Source: Sinomonas cellulolyticus
Lineage (GTDB): Bacteria; Actinomycetota; Actinomycetes; Actinomycetales; Micrococcaceae
DNA: 64,000 nucleotides
Reading direction: 5' to 3'
NCBI RefSeq assembly: GCF_014656475.1
Contig: NZ_BNCM01000001.1
Span: 1-64,000 of the forward strand
The first letter of the stretch is position 1, and each line of letters starts with the position of its first letter. Shown here one piece after another: positions 20,580-29,178 of this stretch. Below the pieces are notes generated by a model. It saw only the letters and a program-made list of their open reading frames with translations. It was not told where the DNA came from and searched no databases. The position numbers and the translations under genes are program-made.

Positions 20580-20599
20580 CGCGACCGTCCACGGTCGCG
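20580..20599 (+). terminator. Terminator hairpin after the HsdR-N-like gene
   Basis: CGCGACCGT and ACGGTCGCG form a perfect 9 bp stem with a 2-nt loop immediately after the stop codon. Confidence 0.6.
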
Positions 20600-20663
20600 A
20601 GCCCGGAAGGATCGGAGCTCAGCGGGCCTTGACCCCCTCACGCGACCGGCGCACGATGCGGGA

Positions 20664-20990
20664 ATGCGGAAGTTCTCTCTGGACGCCTTGGCGCGTGAGC
20701 ATTTGGACCAGGCAGGCAGTGCTTCGGCGGGACGCAGCGCTACGACGGTCTACGGGGGGCACGAGCAGGCCCTCCGACAGACGGTCGTGGCCCTCCGCGC
20801 CGGGGCGTCCCTGTCCGAGCACGAGAGCCCCGGCGAGGCGACGCTGATCGTGCTGCGCGGTCGGGTCACGCTGGCGTCCGAGAACGAGACCTGGGACGGC
20901 CGCACGGGAGACCTCCTCGTGCTTCCGCCGGCCCGCCACAGCCTGGAGGCCCACGAGGACAGCGTCATCCTGCTCACCGTGGTCAAGTAG
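20664..20990 (+). CDS. Cupin domain protein
   Basis: A 108-residue single-domain cupin. The beta-barrel signatures are GASLSEHESPGEATLIVLRG and WDGRTGDLLVLPPARHSLEA, but the usual HxH metal-ligand pair is reduced to a single His in the first motif and a His in the second, so metal binding is uncertain. Such proteins bind small molecules or act in detoxification; nothing nearby points to a substrate. The gene is flanked by hairpins on both sides and is probably transcribed alone. Confidence 0.75.
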   Translation: MRKFSLDALAREHLDQAGSASAGRSATTVYGGHEQALRQTVVALRAGASLSEHESPGEATLIVLRGRVTLASENETWDGRTGDLLVLPPARHSLEAHEDSVILLTVVK

Positions 20991-20994
20991 GCAC

Positions 20995-21036
20995 GACGAC
21001 GGTCTCCGCGGCTATCGCGCGCAAGCCGCCGTCGTC
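20995..21036 (+). terminator. Two-tier hairpin after the cupin gene
   Basis: GACGACGG (20995-21002) pairs with CCGTCGTC (21029-21036), with an inner GCGGCT/AGCCGC stem, starting 5 nt after the cupin stop. Confidence 0.5.
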
Positions 21037-21082
21037 CTGTTCGGACGGGCGCGAAGCCTGCCCGAGCCGCCACAGCGCTGCC

Positions 21083-21088
21083 TATGAT
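21083..21088 (+). promoter_or_regulatory. Candidate -10 of a leaderless promoter
   Basis: TATGAT sits 7 nt before the ATG at 21096, and no Shine-Dalgarno is present between them. Confidence 0.4.
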
Positions 21089-21095
21089 GCGTCCC

Positions 21096-22052
21096 ATGGA
21101 CCTCGCTGCCGTCGCCGCTGAGCTGTACGCGCTGCCCCCGAGCGAGTTCACTGCAGCTCGGAACGCGCGGGCCAAGGCAGCGAAGGCCGAGGGTGAGGCG
21201 CTGCTGGCCAAGCAGGTAGCCCGGCTGCCCAAGCCGTCCGTATCCGCGTGGTGCGTGGACGCCCTCGTCCGGACCCGGCCGGCGGAGCTCGCCCCTGTGC
21301 TCGAACTCGGGGCTGCGCTCAGGGAAGCCCAGGATTCGCTGGACGCCGCGAGGATGCGCGAGCTCGGCGAGCAGCGCATGGACGTCATTGCCGAGGCGGT
21401 GCGGTCTGCGCGGGAAGCCGCGGAGGAGCAGTCCGTCGCGGTGAGCGAAGCCGCCGCCGGCGAGGTCGAGCAGACCCTTCGCGCCGCGATGGCTGACCCC
21501 CAGGCGGGCGATGCGGTACGCAGGGGCCTCCTCGTGAGGTCGCTGGTGAGCAACGGATGGGAACCGGTGGACCTCGACGGCGCGGTCGCCGTCCCGGGCG
21601 CAATCCCCGCGCCCGCTCCAACGGCCCAGAGCGGCGCGGCCGGGAAAAGTGCCGAGGTAGCACGGACGCCACGGCAGAATGGCGACGCGGCGCCGCAGGC
21701 CGAGGACGAGGCGGCCGCCCACAGGCGCCGGGCCGAGGCGGAGGCAGCCCTGGCGCGGGAGCGCGCCGGGGCCGAAGCCGAGCTCACAGAGGCCGAACAG
21801 CGGCTCGAGAGTGCCCGCGCCGAGCTGAAGGAGGCACGGGAGCAGGTTGCCGCAGCCTCCGAACGCCGGGACAGGCTCGAGGGCGAGCGGGAGGATCTGC
21901 GCCGCAGGCTGGAGCGCCTCGAGCAGGAACTGGAGGCCGCGGACCGGGAGGAGGGACTCGCCGGGCGCGCCCAGCGGCTTGCAGCGCGCGTCGCCGAGCA
22001 GGAGGAGCGCGCCGTCGACCGTGCGCGGGAACGGGTGGAGCGTCTCCGCTGA
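21096..22052 (+). CDS. Hypothetical coiled-coil protein
   Basis: A 318-residue protein of unknown family. Residues 1-130 form a helical domain (MDLAAVAAELYALPPSEFTA, then LPKPSVSAWCVDALVR), residues about 165-205 are a Pro/Ala-rich linker and residues about 205-318 are a long charged coiled coil rich in Glu, Arg and Ala. No signal peptide or membrane segment. The ATG at 21096 is 7 nt after TATGAT, suggesting a leaderless message, and was preferred to an in-frame ATG at 21084 that lies inside that -10. Function is not predictable from sequence. Confidence 0.65.
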   Translation: MDLAAVAAELYALPPSEFTAARNARAKAAKAEGEALLAKQVARLPKPSVSAWCVDALVRTRPAELAPVLELGAALREAQDSLDAARMRELGEQRMDVIAEAVRSAREAAEEQSVAVSEAAAGEVEQTLRAAMADPQAGDAVRRGLLVRSLVSNGWEPVDLDGAVAVPGAIPAPAPTAQSGAAGKSAEVARTPRQNGDAAPQAEDEAAAHRRRAEAEAALARERAGAEAELTEAEQRLESARAELKEAREQVAAASERRDRLEGEREDLRRRLERLEQELEAADREEGLAGRAQRLAARVAEQEERAVDRARERVERLR

Positions 22053-22151
22053 CGACGCGCCCCGTCCCTCCGGATGAGCGGCCCGGGTGAACGGCCCAGC
22101 GTGAACGGGACCATTTCGACGCGGCACCCGAGAAGATGCAACGCTGGAGCA

Positions 22152-23267
22152 ATGCCCCTCACCTTCCCCCGGACCGTCAGATCACTCACGTCCCGCGGCT
22201 GGTCAGCCACCGCTTCGGGGCTCCGGGGGGCGGTCGCGACCGAACGGCTACTCCTTGCAGGGAAGACGGCGCTCGCGGCGGGCCTTGCCTGGGCTCTGGC
22301 CCACCTCATGCCCGCGCCGCTGGACCACTACGCGTACTACGCGCCGCTCGGCGCACTCGTGAGCATGTATCCAACCGTCGCCGATTCGCTGCGCAACGGG
22401 CTGCAGAGCCTCGTGGGCCTCTCCCTGGGCATCGGGGTCGCGCTGCTCTTCGGCAGTTTCACGGGCACGTCCGCCGTTGCGGTAGCCCTGGTCGTGGGCG
22501 CCGGAGTGGTGGTCGGCGGCCTTCCGAGGATGGGGACGGCGCGCGAGTGGGTTCCCATGGCGGCGCTGTTCGTCCTCGTGCTCGGCGGCGATGCCCGCGA
22601 CGACTTCTCCTTCGCCTATCTGGCCCAAGTGGGCCTCGGCGTAGCGCTCGGCGTGGCCCTCAACTGGCTCGTCTTCCCGCCACTGCGGGTCCAGGCGATC
22701 AGCCCGGCGGTCGCGAGGATCCGCAACGCCCTGGCGGAACAGCTGGAGGACATGGCCGCCGCTGTCGGAGAAGAGTGGCCGCCGGAGCACCGCGACTGGT
22801 CAGAGCGCGAGGATTCCCTGGCGCGGACCGCAGCGGGCGCCCGGCGCGCCGTCGAGGAGGCGGAGGTGAGCGCCCGCGCCAACCCGCGGAGGCGGCACTA
22901 CCGGCACACCCTGAGCAAAGGCCTCGAGGACCTGCGCGCGATCGAACGGGCCACATTCCAGGTCCAGGACGTCACCGACGTCCTCGCGAGCGTGATCTGG
23001 GAGGAGCATGCGGGCACCACCGTCCCTGCCGAGCTCACCCCGGAGCTGGCCGGGGCTCTCTCCGCAACAGCCGAGGCGCTGCGCACCATCGACGACCCCG
23101 ACGCACTGGACGCGGCCCTCGACAGGGCGCAGGAGGCCCTCGACGTCCTCAGCGGCTCCTACCACGAGGTCGCGGCACGGCAGACCTCCGTGACCGCCAC
23201 CGCGGCCATCGGACTGGCCCTGTCCCGGATCCTGCGGATCATCCGGTCGCACGCGTCGAGGGCCTGA
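22152..23267 (+). CDS. FUSC family membrane protein (aromatic acid exporter type)
   Basis: A 371-residue protein with an N-terminal membrane half of about six helices (LLLAGKTALAAGLAWALAHL, LGALVSMYPTVADSLRNGLQ, then VALVVGAGVVVGG and LAQVGLGVALGVALNWLVFP) and a C-terminal cytoplasmic helical half. This is the FUSC/YccS-like layout linked to export of aromatic carboxylates. The ATG at 22152 has GGAG upstream; the frame is open to 22074 but without conserved residues. It is convergent with the MFS gene and their stop codons share a hairpin. Confidence 0.8.
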   Translation: MPLTFPRTVRSLTSRGWSATASGLRGAVATERLLLAGKTALAAGLAWALAHLMPAPLDHYAYYAPLGALVSMYPTVADSLRNGLQSLVGLSLGIGVALLFGSFTGTSAVAVALVVGAGVVVGGLPRMGTAREWVPMAALFVLVLGGDARDDFSFAYLAQVGLGVALGVALNWLVFPPLRVQAISPAVARIRNALAEQLEDMAAAVGEEWPPEHRDWSEREDSLARTAAGARRAVEEAEVSARANPRRRHYRHTLSKGLEDLRAIERATFQVQDVTDVLASVIWEEHAGTTVPAELTPELAGALSATAEALRTIDDPDALDAALDRAQEALDVLSGSYHEVAARQTSVTATAAIGLALSRILRIIRSHASRA

Positions 23268-23286
23268 CGCCGGTCCGTCAGGCCTC
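23259..23286. terminator. Bidirectional terminator built from the ends of two convergent genes
   Basis: GGCCTGAC (23261-23268) and GTCAGGCC (23277-23284) form a perfect stem around 8 nt. The arms contain the stop codons of both the FUSC (+) and MFS (-) genes. Confidence 0.6.
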
Positions 23287-24729
23287 GTTCTCGACTGACT
23301 CCGACTCTTCCGGAGCCGAAGCGTCTCGGTGGCGGTCCCGGGGCATTGCGAGGACTGCGGCAACGATGAGGATCGCGGCTGCGAGGACGGCGAGGAACAC
23401 GGCGGCCGACGCCGGCACGATCGCCTGCGCATGCTGCGCACCGCCGGGGGTGCTGGCATAGATGCCATTGGCGATCGCGCCGAACACCGCCACGCCCAGA
23501 GCGCTCCCAATGGAGCGTGCAAAGAGGTTCGTGCCGGTCACCACCCCTCGCTCGTGCCACTCGACGCTCGACTGCGCTGAGATGAGGGTCGGGGACGCAG
23601 TGAGGCCCATGCCGAGTCCGATCACGAAGCAGCTGCCAGCCACCCAGACCACCGAGGGGCTGTGTGCGGTGGCCGCGAGAACAGCCGTGCCGGCCACGGC
23701 GACGAGGATCCCGATGAGCGCGGTGGAACGGAATCCGATCCGCAGGTACAGCCTTCCCGACTGGGACGCGCTGACGGGCCAGCCAAGGGTGAGGGCGGCG
23801 AGAGCGAGGCCCGCGAGGATGGGGGAGACGGCGATCGAGCCCTCGAGGAACGTGGGCACGTAGGAAGTGAGCCCCAGGATCATGGCACCCACCCCGAATG
23901 ACACGAGGGTGGTAGTGAGCAGCAGCCTGCGGGAGACCACCCACAGCGGCAGGACCGGCTCGGCGGCCCGCCTCTCGACGAGGAGGAAGGCGGCGAAGAG
24001 GAGGGCTCCGAGGCCGAATGTCCCGATGCCCGGTACCGAGCCCCACGCCCAGGCCTGGCCCCCCTCGAGCGCGCCCACGATGAGCAGGGTCATTGACGCC
24101 GTGAGCAGCGCTGAACCGAGGTAGTCGATGCGGTGGCGCGACTTCTCCACGGACTCGTGGAAAGTCCGCATGAGCATCCATGCGGCGAGGAGGCACAGCG
24201 GGATGTTGACGAGGAAGATGCCGCGCCAGATCCCCAGGGCTGCAAACAGGCCGCCGAGCGTCGGCCCCACCACGGACGAGATGGCCCACACGCTCGCGAG
24301 GTAGCCCTGGACCTTGGCCCGCTCTGCCACGGTGTAGATGTCCCCGGCGATCGTGATTGCCATCGGCTGCACTGCGCCGGCACCGAGCCCCTGGATGACC
24401 CGGAACGCGATGAGTGCTCCCATCGATCCGGCCACCCCGCACAGGATCGATCCGAGCAGGAAGAGTCCGATGCCCGTGAGGACCAGCGGCTTGCGCCCGA
24501 ATGTATCGGCGAGCTTCGCGTAGACGGGAACCGAGACGGCCTGCGCGAGCATGTACGCCGAGAACAGCCACGGAAAGGCCGCGAAGCCGCCGACGTCATG
24601 GACGATCGAGGGAACAGCCGTCGCGACGATGGTCGAATCGATGGCCACAAGACCGGTGGTCAGCATGAGCGCGATGAGGATAGGGCCCCGTTCTGAGCGG
24701 AAGCCGACGTCCGCACGCGTAATGGTCAT
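23278..24729 (-). CDS. MFS transporter, DHA2-like multidrug exporter
   Basis: A 483-residue inner-membrane protein with about 14 hydrophobic segments. Visible: TTGLVAIDSTIVATAVPSIV in TM1, motif A-like LADTFGRKPLVLTG, and RVIQGLGAGAVQPMAI in TM4-5, matching DHA2-type proton-driven exporters. The C-terminal tail is charged (RDRHRDASAPEESESVE). The ATG at 24729 (MTITRADVGF) was chosen; upstream codons in this frame have no protein character. No TetR or MarR regulator is adjacent, so the substrate is open. Confidence 0.9.
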   Translation of the reverse strand: MTITRADVGFRSERGPILIALMLTTGLVAIDSTIVATAVPSIVHDVGGFAAFPWLFSAYMLAQAVSVPVYAKLADTFGRKPLVLTGIGLFLLGSILCGVAGSMGALIAFRVIQGLGAGAVQPMAITIAGDIYTVAERAKVQGYLASVWAISSVVGPTLGGLFAALGIWRGIFLVNIPLCLLAAWMLMRTFHESVEKSRHRIDYLGSALLTASMTLLIVGALEGGQAWAWGSVPGIGTFGLGALLFAAFLLVERRAAEPVLPLWVVSRRLLLTTTLVSFGVGAMILGLTSYVPTFLEGSIAVSPILAGLALAALTLGWPVSASQSGRLYLRIGFRSTALIGILVAVAGTAVLAATAHSPSVVWVAGSCFVIGLGMGLTASPTLISAQSSVEWHERGVVTGTNLFARSIGSALGVAVFGAIANGIYASTPGGAQHAQAIVPASAAVFLAVLAAAILIVAAVLAMPRDRHRDASAPEESESVENEA

Positions 24730-24803
24730 GTGGGGGGCAACCCCATCCGTGCGCCAAATAGTCCCGCCAAACGGTCGACTAAGCTCCCTGATCAGGCGAG
24801 GAG

Positions 24804-25031
24804 ATTGTCTCCTCATCGGCATTCGACCTATGGTTCGAGCATCTCGCGGGGTCTGGGTGGACATGGGTGGTTGTCGGCACGGCGGCGCTCGCCGTCGTCG
24901 TACGCGTCGTGCGCGTGCACCGTCTCAGGAGACGGACCGCGGAGCAGCCCGTCCATCTGCAGGCGCGTCCGACGGATAGGCTGGACGCGGCCTCCCCGGG
25001 TGAGGAGGGCCGGGAGAGGAGCGGAACGTGA
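24804..25031 (+). CDS. Possible small single-pass membrane protein, start codon unresolved
   Basis: Within the 298 bp gap before the thioesterase, one frame reads like a protein: FDLWFEHLAGSGWTWVVVGT, then a hydrophobic stretch ending in VVVRVVRVHRLRRR and a charged tail (ARPTDRLDAASPGEEGRERS). It ends in a TGA overlapping the GTG of the next gene (GTGA), a usual coupling arrangement. The only in-frame start before the hydrophobic stretch and after the preceding TGA at 24789 is a rare ATT at 24804 following GAGGAG, or a GTG inside the membrane segment. It may instead be non-coding. The rest of the gap shows nothing. Confidence 0.3.
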   Translation: MVSSSAFDLWFEHLAGSGWTWVVVGTAALAVVVRVVRVHRLRRRTAEQPVHLQARPTDRLDAASPGEEGRERSGT

Positions 25032-25861
25032 CGCAGCAGGCCGGAGCTAACACGGAGTGGGAGCGGGAGCTGCCAGAGCTGGCAGAGGGCGACTTCTACT
25101 ACGAGGACCTCGGCGGCGGCCGCTACCGTTCCACGATCCACGCCCAGGGCGCATGGAACGCCCACGAGCAGCACATGGCCCCCGTGTCCGGGATCCTCGC
25201 GCACGCCCTCGCCACCCACGAGCCTCGGCCCGAGATGCGCATTGCCCGCATCAGCTACGAGATCCTAGGCCTCATCCACGCCGGCGAGTTCGAGGTCGCG
25301 ACCCGCACGGTGCGCCCTGGCAGGACGATCGAGCTTATCGAGGCGGAGCTGACGGCTCAGGGCCGGGTCGCGGTCCGGGCGACCGCATGGCGCCTCATCA
25401 CCACGGACAGCTCCTCGGTCGCCGCGGTCGAGGATGCCCCCATCCTGACCCGCGAACAGTGCGAGCCCTGGGACGGCTCGACAGAGTGGCCCGGTGGATA
25501 CATCCGCTCCCTCGAGATGTACCAGGCGCCCCACCACCGCTCGGGCAACGGCACCGTGTGGATCCGGACGTCCCACCCGCTCGTGCGCGGCACGCCGAGC
25601 GCGGACTGGGTGCGCCTCATGGGGCTTGTGGACACGGCCAACGGCATCGCCACGCGCGTTCCGCCGGGACCGGGGAGCTGGGCATTCCCCAACGTGGACC
25701 TGCAGATCCACATGTACCGCGAGCCGCACGGAGAGTGGCTCGGGATCGACAACGCCGTCTCCTTCGGATCCGACGGGATCGGTCTGACCTCCTCAGTGCT
25801 GCACGACTCGGAGGGGCCGTTCGGGCGCGCAGAGCAGATCCTCACCCTGCGCAGGAGCTGA
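25028..25861 (+). CDS. Acyl-CoA thioesterase family protein, double hotdog fold (TesB-like)
   Basis: A 277-residue protein with two hotdog halves, the layout of TesB/4HBT_3 thioesterases: GRYRSTIHAQGAWNAHEQHM (first helix region), RISYEILGLIHAGEFEV, then in the second half TSHPLVRGTPSADWVRLMG, VDTANGIATR and NVDLQIHMYREPHGEWLGID. It likely hydrolyses acyl-CoA. The GTG at 25028 has a good GAGAGGAG upstream. The lipoate-ligase-like gene follows after 4 nt, so they are co-transcribed. Confidence 0.85.
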   Translation: MTQQAGANTEWERELPELAEGDFYYEDLGGGRYRSTIHAQGAWNAHEQHMAPVSGILAHALATHEPRPEMRIARISYEILGLIHAGEFEVATRTVRPGRTIELIEAELTAQGRVAVRATAWRLITTDSSSVAAVEDAPILTREQCEPWDGSTEWPGGYIRSLEMYQAPHHRSGNGTVWIRTSHPLVRGTPSADWVRLMGLVDTANGIATRVPPGPGSWAFPNVDLQIHMYREPHGEWLGIDNAVSFGSDGIGLTSSVLHDSEGPFGRAEQILTLRRS

Positions 25862-25865
25862 TCCC

Positions 25866-26618
25866 GTGGCCGAATGGAACGGGGGAGCGAGCGTCCCGCT
25901 CGAGGTGGTCCGTGGGAGCGGTCTCTCAGCCGGTGCTGGGGCCGCTGCTGAGCTCGCGCGCGCGGCGGAGCTGCTCGACGAGGTCAAGCGCGGGGTCCGG
26001 GGAGGCACCCTACGCCTGTACCGCCCGGACCCGACCATGGCGTTCGGCCAGCGGGACACCCGCCTGGAAGGTTTCGACGCCGCACGCGCGGCCGCACTCG
26101 CGCACGGATTCGAGCCCGTGGTCCGCAAGGCCGGGGGGCGCGCGGCCGCCTATCACGAGGGCACCCTCGTCGTGGACCACATCGAGCCGGCCCGAGAGGC
26201 GATGGTGGGCCACCGCCACCGCTTCGAGGTCTTCGGGGACCTCTACGCCGGCGTGCTGCGCGGGCTCGGCGTCGACGCCCGTGTGGGAGAGATCCCGGGT
26301 GAATACTGTCCGGGCGAGTTCAGCGTCCATGGAGTCCCGCGCACGACGCCGGGCAGCCTCCTCAAGCTCGTCGGCACGGCGCAGCGCGTGGTGGCGGGAG
26401 CTTGGCTCTTCTCCTCGGTCTTCGTGGTGAGCGACGCCGGGCCGGTGCGTGCGGTGCTCACGGACGTATACCGCGCGCTCGGCCTGCCCTTTGACCCGAC
26501 GACGGCGGGCGCAGCCGACGACCTGGTGCCGGGGCTCACCGTCGACGCCGTCGAGGATTCACTGCTGGCGATGTACGCCGCACAGGGCGCACTGTCGGCG
26601 CCGGGAGCCCGGGACTAG
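25866..26618 (+). CDS. Lipoate-protein ligase A family protein
   Basis: A 250-residue member of the biotin/lipoate ligase fold. Motifs: RLYRPDPTMAFGQRDTR, VRKAGGRAAAYHEGTL (the RKxGGR-A loop that binds lipoyl-AMP), EYCPGEFSVH and KLVGTAQRVVAGAWLFSS with the lysine expected to bind the adenylate. It could attach lipoate or octanoate to E2/GcvH domains or act as an amidotransferase; its length fits the shorter LplA-like group. It follows the thioesterase by 4 nt and is closed by a hairpin that begins inside its stop codon. Confidence 0.85.
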   Translation: MAEWNGGASVPLEVVRGSGLSAGAGAAAELARAAELLDEVKRGVRGGTLRLYRPDPTMAFGQRDTRLEGFDAARAAALAHGFEPVVRKAGGRAAAYHEGTLVVDHIEPAREAMVGHRHRFEVFGDLYAGVLRGLGVDARVGEIPGEYCPGEFSVHGVPRTTPGSLLKLVGTAQRVVAGAWLFSSVFVVSDAGPVRAVLTDVYRALGLPFDPTTAGAADDLVPGLTVDAVEDSLLAMYAAQGALSAPGARD

Positions 26619-26644
26619 AGGACCCGCAGGCCCGAGGGTCCTCT
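26617..26644 (+). terminator. Terminator after the lipoate-ligase gene
   Basis: AGAGGACCC (26617-26625) and GGGTCCTCT (26636-26644) form a perfect 9 bp stem with a 10-nt loop, starting in the stop codon. It lies between convergent genes. Confidence 0.65.
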
Positions 26645-26677
26645 GCACAGGCACAGCTCCCCGGGCCGGCCGGGCGG

Positions 26678-27244
26678 TCAGGCCGCCTGGCCGCCTTTGA
26701 GGAGTTCCACGGCAGTATCCACGTCCAGGGTGTCCTGCCGGTACTCCGCGCTGAGGACGTCCAGCATGGACTGGGCATGGTCCGGCGTGGAGGCACCCAT
26801 CGCGCCCTCCACGAAGGCGACGCGGAAATTGTGGGCGTACGCGTCTGCCGCCGTCTGGGCGACGCAGCTGTGAGTCGAGACGCCTGCCAGGAGGAGCCGT
26901 TCCGCTCCCCACGTCGTCAGGCGCGTCACGAGGTCTGTCCCGACGAACGCGCTGTCGCGGTGCTTCACGAGCTCGGGCAGGCCCTCTGTGTCGAGTTCGG
27001 GCAGGGCCGCCGCCTGGGCGGTCCCGCGGAATGCGAAGCCCTGCTCGTCGTCCAGCATCGACAGGGTCCACGTTGAACGGTCCCGCTCGTGTTCGGTGCG
27101 CGTGATGAGCGCGGGTGACCCGCCGGCGCGTGCGGCGGCGATGAGCCTGTTGCACGCACCGACGAGTTCCGCCCTCCCCTCCGAAAGGCTCGGGTCCTCA
27201 AAGAAGGCGTTCTGCATGTCGACGATGAGGAGGGCGGTGCGCAT
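26678..27244 (-). CDS. Isochorismatase-like cysteine hydrolase
   Basis: A 188-residue protein of the isochorismatase/nicotinamidase superfamily. The catalytic triad positions are visible: Asp in LLIVDMQNAFF (residue 9), Lys in LPELVKHRDSAF and Cys in AGVSTHSCVAQTAADAYAHN. The substrate could be an N-carbamoyl compound, nicotinamide or another amide. It stands alone, convergent with the lipoate-ligase gene and upstream of nothing in its own direction. Confidence 0.88.
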   Translation of the reverse strand: MRTALLIVDMQNAFFEDPSLSEGRAELVGACNRLIAAARAGGSPALITRTEHERDRSTWTLSMLDDEQGFAFRGTAQAAALPELDTEGLPELVKHRDSAFVGTDLVTRLTTWGAERLLLAGVSTHSCVAQTAADAYAHNFRVAFVEGAMGASTPDHAQSMLDVLSAEYRQDTLDVDTAVELLKGGQAA

Positions 27245-27294
27245 GGCGCGATGATTACCCAGATCGGATGGAGCTCACACCTCCCGCTGGCGGG

Positions 27295-27936
27295 TCAGTG
27301 GCCGCGGGCGATCCATTCCTCGAGGTGAGGGGCTTCGGCAGCGATGGTGGTGGGGTCGCCGTGGCCCGGGTTGACGGTGGTTTCGGGCGGGAGCGTGAGC
27401 AGGCGGGTGGTGATGGAGTCGATGATGGTGGGGAAGTCGGAGTAGGTGCGGCCGGTGGCGCCGGGGCCGCCGGCAAAGAGGGTGTCGCCGGTGAAGACGG
27501 TGGCGAGGGTGTGGGCGTGGAAGCACACGGAGCCGGGGGTGTGGCCGGGGGTGTGCAGGGCGGTGATCTCCGTGCCGGCGACGGTGAAGACCTCCCCGTC
27601 GGCGATCTCGGCGTCGGGGACGGTGCCGGGGTAGAGGGCGTCCCAGAGCATGAGGTCGCCCGGGTGCAGGAGCACGGGGGCGCCGGCCTTGTCCGCGAAC
27701 TCGCGGGCGTGGCGGATGTGGTCGTCGTGGCCGTGTGTGAGCAGCACCGCGGTCACGGTGCGGCCCGCGACGGCGCCGGCGACAGCGCCGGCGTCGTGGG
27801 CGGGGTCGATGACGATCACCTCGGTGTCGTCCCCGACGATCCAGACGTTGTTCTCCACATCCCACGTGCCCCCGTCGAGGGAGAACGTCCCCGAGGTGAC
27901 GATCCGCTCGATCCGGGCGTGCCCTGCCCCGCTCAC
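27295..27936 (-). CDS. MBL-fold hydrolase paired with mycothiol-dependent formaldehyde dehydrogenase
   Basis: A 213-residue metallo-beta-lactamase-fold hydrolase with zinc motif THGHDDHI (HxHxDH), the second His in [12 protein letters not shown], an Asp in [10 protein letters not shown] and a C-terminal [10 protein letters not shown], as in glyoxalase-II-like thioester hydrolases. Its GTG start overlaps the stop of the upstream dehydrogenase by four bases (GTGA), so they are translationally coupled. In mycobacteria the same pair (Rv2259/Rv2260) acts in formaldehyde detoxification; hydrolysis of S-formylmycothiol is the natural inference. Confidence 0.88.
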   Translation of the reverse strand: MSGAGHARIERIVTSGTFSLDGGTWDVENNVWIVGDDTEVIVIDPAHDAGAVAGAVAGRTVTAVLLTHGHDDHIRHAREFADKAGAPVLLHPGDLMLWDALYPGTVPDAEIADGEVFTVAGTEITALHTPGHTPGSVCFHAHTLATVFTGDTLFAGGPGATGRTYSDFPTIIDSITTRLLTLPPETTVNPGHGDPTTIAAEAPHLEEWIARGH

Positions 27937-29063
27937 AGCTCGACCACCGAGCGCAGGACCTCGCCGCGGTGCATCTTGGCGAACGCGGCCTCGACGTCGC
28001 CGAGGCCGATCCGCTCGGTCACGAACGCGTCCAGCGGCAGGCGGCCGAGCTTGAACTGCTCCACGAGCATCGGGAAGTCCCGGGACGGCAGGCAGTCCCC
28101 GTACCACGAGGACTTCAGCGACCCGCCGCGCCCAAACACGTCCAGCAGCGGCAGCTCGAGCGTCATCTCCGGGGTCGGGACGCCCACGAGGACCACGCGG
28201 CCGGCCAGGTCCCGGGCGTAGAAGGCCTGCCTGTAGGTCTCCGGGCGGCCGACGGCATCGATCACCACGTCCGCGCCGTGCCCGCCGGTGAGGTCGCGGA
28301 TGGCCTCGACGGGGTCCGTGTCCTTCGAGACGACCCCGTGGGTGGCGCCGAGGCCCTTGGCGAGCTCGACCTTGGCGGGGTCCAGGTCCACGGCGATGAT
28401 CGTCGTCGCGCCCGCGAGCTTCGCGCCCGCGATCGCGGCGATGCCGACCCCGCCGCAGCCGATCACGGCCACGGACTCCCCGCGCCTGACCTCCCCGGTG
28501 TTGATCGCGGCGCCGATGCCGGCCATGATGCCGCACCCGAGCAGGCCCACCGCTGCCGGGTCCACGTCGTCGTCGATGCGGGTGCACTGCCCGGCGGCGA
28601 CGAGGGTCTTCTCGGCGAAGGAGCCGATGCCCAGGGCCGCCGTGAGGGGGGTGCCGTCCTCGAGGGTCATCTTCTGGGTCGCGTTGTGGGTGGCGAAGCA
28701 GTACTGCGGCTGGCCCTTCGCGCAGGCCCTGCACTGCCCGCACACGGCGCGCCAGTTCAGGATGACCCGGTCCCCGGGCTTGAGGTCGGTCACGTCCGGG
28801 CCCACAGCGGAGACCACCGCGGTGGACTCGTGCCCGAGCAGATAGGGGTAGTCGTCGCCGATCCCGCCCTGCTTGTAGTGCAGGTCCGTGTGGCACACCC
28901 CGCACGTGAGCACATCCACGAGCGCCTCGCCGGGGCCCGGATCCGGGACCAGGATCGTCTCCACGGCCGCCGGCGCATCCTTCTGCCGCACCACCACCGC
29001 CCGCACACGATGGACACTCGGACGATCGACTGCAGGTGCGGCGTTCTGAGATTCGCTGGCCAT
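27933..29063 (-). CDS. mscR: S-(hydroxymethyl)mycothiol dehydrogenase
   Basis: A 376-residue zinc-dependent medium-chain alcohol dehydrogenase. Catalytic zinc ligands are in [13 protein letters not shown] and the conserved GHE region; structural zinc cysteines are in [15 protein letters not shown]; the NAD fold is [20 protein letters not shown]. It oxidises the formaldehyde-mycothiol adduct and may also reduce S-nitrosomycothiol. The ATG at 29063 has GGAGG 9 nt upstream. Coupling to the MBL hydrolase and the nearby mycoredoxin supports the mycothiol assignment. Confidence 0.9.
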   Translation of the reverse strand: MASESQNAAPAVDRPSVHRVRAVVVRQKDAPAAVETILVPDPGPGEALVDVLTCGVCHTDLHYKQGGIGDDYPYLLGHESTAVVSAVGPDVTDLKPGDRVILNWRAVCGQCRACAKGQPQYCFATHNATQKMTLEDGTPLTAALGIGSFAEKTLVAAGQCTRIDDDVDPAAVGLLGCGIMAGIGAAINTGEVRRGESVAVIGCGGVGIAAIAGAKLAGATTIIAVDLDPAKVELAKGLGATHGVVSKDTDPVEAIRDLTGGHGADVVIDAVGRPETYRQAFYARDLAGRVVLVGVPTPEMTLELPLLDVFGRGGSLKSSWYGDCLPSRDFPMLVEQFKLGRLPLDAFVTERIGLGDVEAAFAKMHRGEVLRSVVEL

Positions 29064-29100
29064 GAAAAACCTCCGGTGGCTCCCTTGGGATGATGTCGCC

Positions 29101-29106
29101 ATCCTA
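29101..29106 (-). promoter_or_regulatory. Candidate -10 of the mscR promoter
   Basis: On the minus strand TAGGAT lies 38 nt before the mscR start. The palindrome at 29138-29154 sits upstream of where its -35 would be. Confidence 0.4.
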
Positions 29107-29137
29107 GGGAGTCGCCAGCGGGTGCGGAAATCTCTCA

Positions 29138-29154
29138 GCGCAACACTGTTGCGC
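29138..29154. promoter_or_regulatory. Palindrome upstream of mscR, possible operator
   Basis: GCGCAACA and TGTTGCGC form a perfect inverted repeat around one base, about 75 bp upstream of mscR and 25 bp beyond the end of the mycoredoxin gene. It may instead help end the upstream mycoredoxin transcript. Confidence 0.4.
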
Positions 29155-29178
29155 CCTAGCCCGGAGGAGCGGGGCCGA

